In this document: one piece after another, positions 28,728 through 36,695 of the stretch
Numbering within the stretch: the first letter of the stretch is position 1
Layout: each line of letters opens with the position of its first letter
Assembly (NCBI RefSeq): GCF_014645195.1
Contig: NZ_BMLK01000007.1
Span: 124,001-188,000, forward strand
Length of the DNA stretch: 64,000 nucleotides
Direction of reading: 5' to 3'
From: Novosphingobium indicum
GTDB taxonomy: Bacteria > Pseudomonadota > Alphaproteobacteria > Sphingomonadales > Sphingomonadaceae
Position numbers and translations under genes: made by a program
The notes under the pieces: generated by a model
The model's input: only the letters and a program-made list of their open reading frames with translations
Database searches by the model: none
What the model was told of the DNA's origin: nothing

Positions 28728-29531
28728 ATGGACGTCACTGGCAAGGTGGTGCTTGTCACCGGCGGAGGTGGTGGCATCGGCGCGGGAATTGCCGAGGCGT
28801 TCGCCGAGAAGGGCGCCAGGGTCGCCGTTACCGACATCAATGGCACCTTTGCCGCTACGGAGGCCGAGCGGATCGGCCGCGGTGTGGTGGCGCTGGAGCA
28901 CAACGTCACTTCCCCGGAGAGCTGGGAGGACGTGAAGGCAGCCGTCGAGGGCCTGTGGGGGTCAGTCGATATCCTGTGCAACAATGCCGGAATTTCGCTG
29001 CCCTTTCAGCCGATGGAAGCTGTCTCGCTCGACCAGTTCGACCGGGTCATGGCCGTAAACGTGCGCGGAGTGTTTGTTGGCTGCAAGACCTTCATGCCCG
29101 AAATGAAGACGCGTGGCAGCGGTCACATCGTCAATACCTCGTCAGTGAACGGACAACTGCCGCACCAGACTTTCGCGGTCTACTCGGCCAGCAAGTTTGC
29201 CGTGACGGCACTGTCCGAAGCGATCCGTGACGAACTGGCACCCTTTGGTGTCGGAGTCTCGATTCTCTATCCGGGTCTCACCCGCAGCCGTATGTCCGAA
29301 GGTCAGATCCCGGACTTGCCAGAAGATAAGCGCCAGGTGCTATCCGACATGATGATGGAGCCGATCTGGCTCGGCCGTGCCGTCGTGCGAGCCGTGGAGA
29401 ACAACGAACTCCACATCATTTCGCATCCCGATCACCTGCCCGCCCTCGAGGCCCGGATGGACCGCCTGCATGCCGCATTCGGCGAACCGGCACAGCCCGG
29501 TTACATCGCGGCACGCATGCCGACGGGTTAG
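28728..29531 (+). CDS. Short-chain dehydrogenase/reductase
   Basis: A 267-residue classical SDR. The cofactor motif TGGGGGIGAGIAEAF is near residue 12, NNAGIS near 87 and the catalytic YSASK near 155, preceded by the Ser in NTSSVNGQLP. The Asp after beta-2 (VTDIN) suggests NAD rather than NADP preference. Substrate unknown. The gene stands alone, and a short dyad (CAACA-4-TGTTG at 28691-28704) lies just upstream and could be a regulator site. Its 3' end converges on the coiled-coil gene with 2 bp between. Confidence 0.88.
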   Translation: MDVTGKVVLVTGGGGGIGAGIAEAFAEKGARVAVTDINGTFAATEAERIGRGVVALEHNVTSPESWEDVKAAVEGLWGSVDILCNNAGISLPFQPMEAVSLDQFDRVMAVNVRGVFVGCKTFMPEMKTRGSGHIVNTSSVNGQLPHQTFAVYSASKFAVTALSEAIRDELAPFGVGVSILYPGLTRSRMSEGQIPDLPEDKRQVLSDMMMEPIWLGRAVVRAVENNELHIISHPDHLPALEARMDRLHAAFGEPAQPGYIAARMPTG

Positions 29532-29533
29532 GT

Positions 29534-32350
29534 TCAGCCCCGCAGGCGCTCTATGCCCTGTGCCAGCGCCACGTAGAGCTTGCCCATGTCGGAGGAGAGC
29601 AGGGTGACCCCCAGCGCATTGCCGTCGCGGGTGGAGAGGACCTGACGCAGCACGGCTTCGAAGTCGTGGATGTAGCGGCTGACATGCTCGCGGAAGGTGT
29701 CGTCGCGCTCGAACAGCTGTTGGATCGCCTTGACCTCGGTGGTCTCCAGCAACCTGACGGCGCGGCGCGTGAAGATGCCGCGGTCGCCGCGCAGATAGGA
29801 GGCCCAGGCGGTGTCGGCGACATCGGCGGACAGGGCGCCGGCAATGTCGATCGAGTTCGAATTCAGCGATTCGGTGATCAGCGCCACACGGCGGCTGAAA
29901 TCGTTGTCGACCTGCTCCTCGGCGCGATCGCGGGCATGGGCGACGCGGTTTTCGAGGTTACCGGTCAGCTCGTCGACCTTGGCGAGCTGGTCGCGCAGCT
30001 GGATCGTGGCTTCGCGGGTCACGCCGGAGGCATGGGCGACGGCCTGTTCGAGCTGGCCGGAGATCTCGGACACCTTCGAGCGCATGGCCTTGTCGATGGC
30101 CTTGCCGCTTTCCTCACCGAGGGTGCGTGCGACGGTGGCGATGCGCGCCGCGCTTTCGCCCTCGATCGCTTCCACCGCTTCGCTCAACGTCGCGCGCAGG
30201 GCCCCGATGGCCGCGGTCAGTTCGTCGCGCGCCTTGGCGCTGATCCGGTCCGTCGACAGATCGATGTCCGAAAGCGTGTCCTGCAGGTTGGCGAGCTGTT
30301 CGGCCTGGCGGTCGTTCTGGCGCGACACGGTGGACTGGGCATCGGCCAGGTTCGCCACCAGCGTCTGGAGATTGGCGCCCGACTGCTCGATGCCGGTCGC
30401 CAGGTCCTCGCCGCTTTCGGCGGATTGGCGCAGCACGGAGACGAGGGCCGAAACGCCGCTTTCGAGGCGGCTCAGGCGGTCTTCCGAAATGGCCAGCGCT
30501 TCGGGCAGCGCCGAGTGCGTGTTCTTGGCACTGGCCTGGATCAGTTCGAGCAGGCGGACCGAAGCTTCGGTCAGCTTTTCGACGTCGCTGTCGGTTGCCG
30601 AAAGGGTCGCGCGGGCAGAGGTCAGATGCCCAGTCAGCGCTTCCAGGCTGGCCTTCATGCGCGCTTCGGAATCGCCGCTTTGCGTGGCGATTTCGGCAAG
30701 GCGGGTTTCGAACCGTTCCAGCTCAGCCGTAACGACCTGCGCGCGTTCGCCCAGCGCCGTGGTCTGACGGCGATGGCGTTCGAGGCGTTCGGCAATGGTG
30801 CCGTCGAGTTCGCCCAGCATGTGCTCGATGCGGGCAATGGCGTGGCGTTCCTGCTCGACCTGCCGGGCCTGCCGCTCCTCTGCCTCGATGGCCATGCGCT
30901 CGCTGCGGGCATTGAGCGATTCGTCCATGCGCTCGGCTTCGGATTCGAGCGTGGCGAGCCGGCCGGCGATCGCGTCGATAGCAGTCTGCTGCGCGGCGGT
31001 GATGGCATCGGACGCGGCGGATTGTTCCGCACGCAGCGATGCCAGCGACGCCTTGAGCGTATCGAGCATGTCCTGATGGGTCTGCCGGAAACCGGAGGCG
31101 GCTGAACTCTGATCCTCGCGCAGGGAAACCAGCGACGCAGTGAGCGCATCGATCACGCTGCGATGGGCCTCTGCAACGCGGTCGGTCGTGGCGGATTGCT
31201 CTTCCTGAAGGGCATCCAGCGAAGCCTTGAGCGCACCGCGGGCGCGCTCTTCGCTTTCGCGCAGCGAACGAGAGACGACTTCGCTTTCATCGCGCAAGGC
31301 GACAAGGCGCGCGCGCAGCGACGTGAGGCTCTGCGCTTCGTGTTCGTCGAGCTCGTGGCGGGTCGATTCGATTTCATCGGCCAGCGCCGATGCGCGCGTG
31401 CGCAGCGAGGCGAGGGCATCGACTTCGTGCTTGTCCAGCTCGACGCGGAATTCCTCGCCGCGTTCGGCCAGCGCGGCGAAACGATCGTCGGCGATGGTCT
31501 GGAACTTGTCCGACTGGCGCTGGAACTCTCCGAGGGTCTCCTCGACGCGGTTGCGCAGCGATTCCACTTGCCGTTCGCTGGCCTTACCGAACTCGTTGAG
31601 CCGGGTGAAACCCTGCACCATGTTTTCGAGCTGGCCTTCGGCGGTGCGCCCGGCGTTGGCGATGTTGTTGGTGACGTCCTTGGCCGAGCTGGCGATCACG
31701 GGAAGCTGGCTGCGCAGCTTTTCCATGTTCTGCAGGGCAGCGTCGCTGACCGTGCTGATCGTTTCCACCCGCGAGCCATTGTCGCGCACGAGATCCTGAA
31801 GCCGTTCGGCATTCTGCGAAAGGCGTTCGGCGGCCATCCGGCCCAGCGATTCGAGATCGCGCGACTGGGCGGCAATGAATTCGCGCGCCAGGCTGAGTTC
31901 CCGGTTCACCGTGGTCAGACGCTGCTCGAGCAGCGCGGACTCGGTTGAGAGCGTGCGGGCGATGTCGCCGAAGCGCTTGCCCTCGCGGGCGCTGTGGCGC
32001 ATCGCCAGCAGCCAGACGAGGCCGATCAGCAGCACCGGTACGCACCACTGCATGACGAGTTGGGGGATTTCGGCGGGCACGATTCCGGTCTGGAATTTCG
32101 GCAGCAGAGCCCACGCGAAGAGCGCGCTCCATGCCGCCATGGCCGCAGCGGCGAGAGCCGGTGCAATCCAGCCACGCGACGTTTGGGCATCGGCCGCCTC
32201 GTCGTCCTCGACCCAGGCTTCGTCCCAATTTTCCTGTTCGATGGCCTCTGCGCCGATCAAATCCGTGCCTTCAGCCGCCTGTTCCTGCGGGTTCTCGGCA
32301 CTTTCGCTGCCATTCGCGCCGAACGCGATGATCCTGTTTTCCCCAGCCAT
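29534..32350 (-). CDS. Large two-TM coiled-coil protein with 29-residue tandem repeats
   Basis: A 938-residue protein (start ATG 32350). Residues 1-58 are acidic and soluble. Two hydrophobic helices lie at about 61-82 and 98-117, and almost all the rest is predicted coiled coil rich in Ala, Glu, Gln, Arg and Ser. Residues 279-481 are seven consecutive 29-residue units with a shared core (for example ASLDALQEEQSA, ASLVSLREDQSS, ASLASLRAEQSA). A conserved-looking globular end (RGDRGIFTRRAVRLLETTEV to LYVALAQGIERLRG) closes it. Architecture recalls polarity or chromosome-organising coiled-coil proteins such as Caulobacter TipN, but I see no sequence proof of homology. An in-frame GTG at 32407 is a weaker start. 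It is divergent from the Hpt-like gene, 69 bp apart. Confidence 0.8.
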   Translation of the reverse strand: MAGENRIIAFGANGSESAENPQEQAAEGTDLIGAEAIEQENWDEAWVEDDEAADAQTSRGWIAPALAAAAMAAWSALFAWALLPKFQTGIVPAEIPQLVMQWCVPVLLIGLVWLLAMRHSAREGKRFGDIARTLSTESALLEQRLTTVNRELSLAREFIAAQSRDLESLGRMAAERLSQNAERLQDLVRDNGSRVETISTVSDAALQNMEKLRSQLPVIASSAKDVTNNIANAGRTAEGQLENMVQGFTRLNEFGKASERQVESLRNRVEETLGEFQRQSDKFQTIADDRFAALAERGEEFRVELDKHEVDALASLRTRASALADEIESTRHELDEHEAQSLTSLRARLVALRDESEVVSRSLRESEERARGALKASLDALQEEQSATTDRVAEAHRSVIDALTASLVSLREDQSSAASGFRQTHQDMLDTLKASLASLRAEQSAASDAITAAQQTAIDAIAGRLATLESEAERMDESLNARSERMAIEAEERQARQVEQERHAIARIEHMLGELDGTIAERLERHRRQTTALGERAQVVTAELERFETRLAEIATQSGDSEARMKASLEALTGHLTSARATLSATDSDVEKLTEASVRLLELIQASAKNTHSALPEALAISEDRLSRLESGVSALVSVLRQSAESGEDLATGIEQSGANLQTLVANLADAQSTVSRQNDRQAEQLANLQDTLSDIDLSTDRISAKARDELTAAIGALRATLSEAVEAIEGESAARIATVARTLGEESGKAIDKAMRSKVSEISGQLEQAVAHASGVTREATIQLRDQLAKVDELTGNLENRVAHARDRAEEQVDNDFSRRVALITESLNSNSIDIAGALSADVADTAWASYLRGDRGIFTRRAVRLLETTEVKAIQQLFERDDTFREHVSRYIHDFEAVLRQVLSTRDGNALGVTLLSSDMGKLYVALAQGIERLRG
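30908..31516 (-). repeat. Seven tandem 87-bp (29-codon) repeats
   Basis: Repeat units begin at residues 279, 308, 337, 366, 395, 424 and 453 of the coiled-coil protein, with no insertion or deletion. Conserved positions within each unit are hydrophobics at about 6, 9, 13 and 16, and a Glu/Asp-rich patch near 17-20. A 29-residue period equals 11+11+7, a hendecad/heptad mix giving a nearly straight coiled coil. DNA-level identity is lower than protein similarity, so the duplication is old. Confidence 0.75.
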
Positions 32351-32419
32351 CGATAATAGATACCACGAGCCGGGCGGCAATAAACCCTGGTTTAACGCTT
32401 TGGGCACTATCCTTGGGAA

Positions 32420-32722
32420 ATGGCTTATGAACCAGGTGCCCTAGAAGAGACCCTCGCGGCGGCGGCAGGCGGCGATGCCGCGCTGTTTGCGGAGTTGCGC
32501 ACGTCGTACATCGAGGGGGTCATGCGGCAGGCTGATCTGCTGCAGCGGTCGCGATGCGACGGCAACTGGCACGTCGCGGCAATGCGGCTCAAGGGCCTCG
32601 CTGCAAGCTTTCATTGTCCGCGTCTGCTCGATCTGGCCGAGGAAGCACTCGATGCGGCACCCGGCGATCCTGCCGTCATCCGGCGGCTGAAATCCTACGT
32701 CTCGGACTTTTCCGCCGGCTGA
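32420..32722 (+). CDS. Hpt-domain-like protein lacking the phospho-accepting His
   Basis: A 100-residue all-helical protein with the histidine phosphotransfer domain pattern: an N-terminal helix (LFAELRTSYIEGVMRQADLL), then WHVAAMRLKGLAASFHCPRL, then a closing helical hairpin. In true Hpt domains the central motif is A-H-x-L-K-G; here Met55 stands where the His should be, while Leu-Lys-Gly is kept. It therefore could not relay phosphate in the usual way and may act as a binding or decoy domain. ATG 32420 starts a rightward cluster of four genes. The gap to the next gene is 69 bp. Confidence 0.65.
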   Translation: MAYEPGALEETLAAAAGGDAALFAELRTSYIEGVMRQADLLQRSRCDGNWHVAAMRLKGLAASFHCPRLLDLAEEALDAAPGDPAVIRRLKSYVSDFSAG

Positions 32723-32791
32723 TTTGCCCGTGCTGCTTGGCACGCCGCTCCAGGGGGCCTAGATCAGGCGCCGCGGAGCCGGAGGAATGAC

Positions 32792-33991
32792 TTGCGAATA
32801 GCATTGCTGGCCATGACGGAACCTGCAGGGGCGGGGCAGCCGTTCCCGCGCGCGTTTCTGCGAGTTGCCGGCGCGACGCTGGCGCAGCATCAGCTTTCGC
32901 TGGTCCTCGCGCTCGATTGCCAGCGCCTGATCTGCCTTGCGCGCGGGACTTCGCCTGAACTCATCGCGCTTCAGCATGCTGCCGAGGACGCCGGCCTGCA
33001 GTTCTCGATCGCGACCGGGCCGGGTCAGCTCTCGGGTCTGGTAACGGCAAACGACGAGATCGTCGTCGTCAGCGAAGGCCTGTTCGTGGATCCGTCTCAA
33101 GCCGCGCCGCTGCTGGAGGAGCGCGGCCCCGTCGTGCTGGTTCAGCCCGTCGAAGGCGCGCTGGCCGCAGGATACGAACGTATCGATCTCAATCGTGCTG
33201 GAGCCGGACTGATGCGGGTGCCGGGCCAGTTGGTCGAGCGGCTGCGTGAATTGCCTGTCGATTGCGACATCGTTTCGTCCTTGACCCGCATCGCCCTGCA
33301 ATCGGGCGTCGCCATGCGCGAAGTGCCGGCCGCCGCCCGCGCCGGGACCTACTGGCGCCTCGTTCGCACCGAGACGGAGGCGCTGGAGCTCGAAAACGAG
33401 TGGCTTCGTGCCCGCTTTGCCGATGGACCGACGTCTCCGGGCAGGCTGCTGGCCCGCATGGGCGTGGTCGGTTTCGGTTCGTCGCTGCTCCATGCCGGAA
33501 ACGCCAGCAATGCCCTGTCGCTGGGCGTTGTTGCGCTGCTGGCGATCGCGGGCGGTCTGGGCTGGTTCGGTCTGGTCTGGGCCGGTTTCGTATTCACGGC
33601 GCTGGCGTGGCTGCTTGGAGAATCGAGCCGCCTGTTGCGCTCGGTAGAGCGGCAGGCGCTCGGCCAATTGCCGCCCGCGATACCCCGCGCGGACGTGCTG
33701 GTCTGGCTGACCGACACCGTGATTGCCCTGCTCATCCTCGCCGATACGCCGCGATTTGAGGGGCAAATGGTGCTGTCCTGGCTCTCGGTACCCGTGACCT
33801 TCATGCTGCTTCTGGCCTTGCTTCCGCGGGTTGTCGAGGGAAGCGCAGGCCGCTGGATGGGCGATCGCATGGCGCTGGGATTGCTGCTGGCCGTCTTCGC
33901 GGCAGCGGGGCTTTTGCTGCCGGCGGTGCAGGTTCTTTCGATAGTTCTGATCGTTACGGGTTTGGTCCTGCCGGCAAGATCGCGCGATTAG
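32792..33991 (+). CDS. Polytopic membrane protein with nucleotidyltransferase-like N-terminus
   Basis: A 399-residue protein that I do not recognise with certainty. Residues 1-220 look like a Rossmann-type GT-A/nucleotidyltransferase fold (FLRVAGATLAQHQLSLVLAL, then LFVDPSQAAPLL and ERIDLNRAGAGLMRVPGQLV). The usual Gly-rich GxGTR nucleotide loop is missing, so catalysis is doubtful. Residues 225-395 contain about six hydrophobic helices (VVALLAIAGGLGWFGLVWAG and others). The layout resembles fused nucleotidyltransferase/CDP-alcohol transferase proteins, but the DG-AR-G-D-D motif is also absent. The TTG start at 32792 is preceded by a perfect GGAGGA ribosome binding site. Confidence 0.6.
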   Translation: MRIALLAMTEPAGAGQPFPRAFLRVAGATLAQHQLSLVLALDCQRLICLARGTSPELIALQHAAEDAGLQFSIATGPGQLSGLVTANDEIVVVSEGLFVDPSQAAPLLEERGPVVLVQPVEGALAAGYERIDLNRAGAGLMRVPGQLVERLRELPVDCDIVSSLTRIALQSGVAMREVPAAARAGTYWRLVRTETEALELENEWLRARFADGPTSPGRLLARMGVVGFGSSLLHAGNASNALSLGVVALLAIAGGLGWFGLVWAGFVFTALAWLLGESSRLLRSVERQALGQLPPAIPRADVLVWLTDTVIALLILADTPRFEGQMVLSWLSVPVTFMLLLALLPRVVEGSAGRWMGDRMALGLLLAVFAAAGLLLPAVQVLSIVLIVTGLVLPARSRD

Positions 33992-34026
33992 GCCGTATTT
34001 AACCAAAGGCGGGGTACACGGGGCAG

Positions 34027-34989
34027 ATGATCGACCGAGCTGTCCATCCGGCAAGCGGAGAAAACGGAGAAAACGTCGAGGCCGTGCTGCGCGAGGAACT
34101 CGCGCGGGGCGATGCCATGGCGCAGACCGTGTTGCCGATCCTGCGGCACCTGATCGCTGCGGAGGCCAGTTCGGTTTTCAGCGACGAGATTCTCGCGCGT
34201 GTTCGCGGCATGCTGGCGGACCTTGCCAGCGGTCTGCTCGACTCGCTCGGCGCAGGGGCCGATGCCGAGCGCTACGCGGACCGGTTGACGCATGGCTTCA
34301 TCGATAATCCCGCGCTGCTGTCCCACATTCATGCGCTCGCGCTGGAGTGGCACCTGACCGAAAAACTGCAGTCTCGGCTTGCGCTGGACCCGATCGTCTC
34401 GCCGCTGCTGCAGGCTCTAATTGCCTCGCCCGAACCGGCAACGCAGGAACTGGCGATGACCTATCTCGCCGCGCAGGCACGCTGGTGCCAGGCGCAGCGG
34501 CGCATGAAATTGCCCTTGCGCGAACTGCCCGGCGATCTGCTGCATGCCGTACTCCTGACGCTACGGGCACTCGCCGAAGCCGAACCGCATCTGGGTGAAC
34601 GCGCGATGCAGGCGGAATCGGCCATTCGCCAGTCCTACGACGAGGGGGCGAGCCGGCTCGGCCTGGCTTCGCGCCTGATCATGAGCATAGGCAGCGGCGC
34701 GCAGGTGGCGCTTTCCGTCAGTCATGCCGGTGTCTCGCTGTTCCTGACCGCTCTGGGTATGGGATCGGGGCAAGGGCGCGATACCGTCACCTTCTCCACG
34801 CACGAAGCCCAGCTGGCCCGCATGGCGCTGGCGCTGCGCGCGGCAGGGCTCAAGCCATCCGCGGTCGAGGAACAGTTCCTCGCCATACATCCCGATGTGA
34901 CACTGCCGCCGGGCTTCGAGCGCCTGGGTCCCGACAGGGCCGCAGCTATTCTCGCTTCAGGCGACAGTGCAGGACATCGCGGCGGCTGA
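34027..34989 (+). CDS. Unrecognised helical protein in the pseudo-phosphorelay cluster
   Basis: A 320-residue, mostly alpha-helical protein with no signal peptide and no family I recognise. Visible features are repeated Leu/Ala-rich helices of HEAT-like spacing in residues 20-190 (VLREELARGDAMAQTVLPIL, LLSHIHALALEWHLTEKLQS, LAMTYLAAQARWCQAQRRMK). A more hydrophobic segment follows near 225-255 (LIMSIGSGAQVALSVSHAGV), then a C-terminal part with LARMALALRAAGLKPSAVEE. The stop codon shares a base with the start of the kinase-like gene, so the two are translationally coupled and probably work together. Confidence 0.65.
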   Translation: MIDRAVHPASGENGENVEAVLREELARGDAMAQTVLPILRHLIAAEASSVFSDEILARVRGMLADLASGLLDSLGAGADAERYADRLTHGFIDNPALLSHIHALALEWHLTEKLQSRLALDPIVSPLLQALIASPEPATQELAMTYLAAQARWCQAQRRMKLPLRELPGDLLHAVLLTLRALAEAEPHLGERAMQAESAIRQSYDEGASRLGLASRLIMSIGSGAQVALSVSHAGVSLFLTALGMGSGQGRDTVTFSTHEAQLARMALALRAAGLKPSAVEEQFLAIHPDVTLPPGFERLGPDRAAAILASGDSAGHRGG

Positions 34990-36368
34990 TGGAGGATCAG
35001 GCCAACATCCTTGCCCGCGCGGCCAGCGATGCGGACGACCGGCTGCTCACGGCGGAGGAGCCGCTGGCGAGCCTGCAACTGCGTTGCGGCGGCGAACTGC
35101 CCGGCACCATTGCCCCTCCCGAATTGCGCGAACTCGTACGCAAGGCGCGCCGTTACGGCTTCAAGCTCGCTCGCGCGGTCTGCGCGCAGGATGGGACCGA
35201 CACGGTCACCGCCTGGGTCGAAGTGGAGCCGCTGAGCGATGGGCAGGGCTGCGAACTGCGCGTCCTGAGCTGGCATTCGGCCCCGACTCCGATCGAGGAG
35301 CCTGCCGCTGCCGAAAGCCGCCGCCTGCTGACCAACCGCCATCTCGCCGAGCTTTCCGCGCAGCTCGATGCCGGGCAGCGCCTGCTGGCGGTGTCATGCA
35401 ATTCGGCAGAACTGGCGGAGATCGCACAGGCCATGGAGGCCGGGCTGGGCCGGCTCTGGACCGACTTCCTGCCGCTTGAGGATGTTTCCCACCAGCAGCC
35501 GCTGCACTGGCGCCTGCTCGACGGTGCGCGCGTGCTGGTGCTCGGATCGGAGCGGACCTGGCGGGTCGCGCTCATACCCTACATGCAGCCGGGTTTCGAT
35601 CCGGCGGGCTTCGAACTGCTGCTGCTGTCCGACGAGCCCGCGCCGCAGGAAGCGCCGCCGCCTGCTGCCGCCACGGTAACCTATAATTGTCGCAGCCTGG
35701 TCGGGCAGGATCTGGCCCCCGTGCTCAAGCAGCCGATCGCGCGCATCATCGCCAATGCCGAGACGATCCGGACCCGCCTCGCCGGGCCGCTGCCCGATGC
35801 CTATTCCGACTATGCCGGGGAGATCGCCAGCGCAGGCAAGTTGCTGCTCGAACTCCTCGACGACATGGCCGATCTCGAAGTGGTCGAATCCGAAGGATTC
35901 AGCACCGCGCCGGACCGTATCGACTTGTCCGAAGTGGCGCGTCAGGCCGCCGGTATCCTCGGCGTGCGGGCGCGCGAAAAACGCATTGTGCTTGAGCCGC
36001 CGCAGCCTTCGGAACATCTTCACGCCGTGGCGGAATTTCGCCGCGTGCTGCAGGTTCTTCTCAATCTTATCGGCAATGCCATCCGCTATTCGCCCGAGGA
36101 TTCGCATGTATGGATCCGGCTCGAGGATGCGGGAGACCGCGCCCGCGTGATCGTCGCCGATCAGGGCGCGGGCATTTCGGCGGAGCAGCAGGCGGTGATG
36201 TTCGAGAAGTACGAACGCCTTGGCCGCAGCGGTGACGGGGGGACCGGACTCGGTCTCTACATCTCGCGCCGTCTGGCGACGGCCATGGGCGGGAGCCTGT
36301 CGGTCGACAGCGCACCGGGGCAGGGTGCCCGCTTCATCCTCGAAGTGCCGGCGGACCTGGACGCTTAG
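34989..36368 (+). CDS. Histidine-kinase-like protein, HATPase intact, acceptor His replaced
   Basis: A 459-residue soluble protein. Residues 1-230 form an unrecognised sensory region. Residues about 240-300 follow the HisKA dimerisation pattern (APVLKQPIARIIANAETIRT to LLLELLDDMADLEVVES), but the H-E-L-R-T-P-L box reads P-V-L-K-Q-P-I, so Pro244 replaces His and Val the Glu. The C-terminal HATPase_c domain is complete: N box LNLIGNAIRYS, G1 DQGAGIS, F/G2 GGTGLGLYISRRLA. It can presumably bind ATP but not autophosphorylate at the canonical site. No membrane segment or response regulator gene is nearby. It overlaps the previous gene by one base. Confidence 0.8.
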   Translation: MEDQANILARAASDADDRLLTAEEPLASLQLRCGGELPGTIAPPELRELVRKARRYGFKLARAVCAQDGTDTVTAWVEVEPLSDGQGCELRVLSWHSAPTPIEEPAAAESRRLLTNRHLAELSAQLDAGQRLLAVSCNSAELAEIAQAMEAGLGRLWTDFLPLEDVSHQQPLHWRLLDGARVLVLGSERTWRVALIPYMQPGFDPAGFELLLLSDEPAPQEAPPPAAATVTYNCRSLVGQDLAPVLKQPIARIIANAETIRTRLAGPLPDAYSDYAGEIASAGKLLLELLDDMADLEVVESEGFSTAPDRIDLSEVARQAAGILGVRAREKRIVLEPPQPSEHLHAVAEFRRVLQVLLNLIGNAIRYSPEDSHVWIRLEDAGDRARVIVADQGAGISAEQQAVMFEKYERLGRSGDGGTGLGLYISRRLATAMGGSLSVDSAPGQGARFILEVPADLDA

Positions 36369-36574
36369 CTGCGCCCGTTTCCGCGCCGCGTCAGCCAGAT
36401 CACGATCAGCCCGACGGCTGCCAGCAAGGCCCCGCGGAACGCCCAGGCGCGGTCGGCCAGCATGAAGCTGTCCGCGGGCCAGAGCACGACGCCGGTACCC
36501 TGCCCGACCCACAGCAGACCCATCGCGACGGCCAGCAGACCGAGGATGAAGGCGATGATTCTCAAGAACAGCAT
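36365..36574 (-). CDS. Small two-helix membrane protein
   Basis: A 69-residue protein: helix one MLFLRIIAFILGLLAVAMGL, a loop containing QGTGVVLWPADSFMLADRAW, helix two GALLAAVGLIVIWLTRR and a short basic tail. The QGTG...WP.SFM pattern occurs in small conserved bacterial membrane proteins of unknown function. Its 3' end overlaps the 3' end of the kinase-like gene by 4 bp on the opposite strand. Confidence 0.7.
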   Translation of the reverse strand: MLFLRIIAFILGLLAVAMGLLWVGQGTGVVLWPADSFMLADRAWAFRGALLAAVGLIVIWLTRRGNGRS

Positions 36575-36695
36575 GATGTGAAGATGATAGCGCCTTGCGG
36601 CGAGATTGTGACCGCATTTGCAGGAAAGGTTCGTACGGCGCAGATCCGGTGCTATGAGGGCCGTTGAAAGAGTAGCATACGGCCCGGCATTGAAG

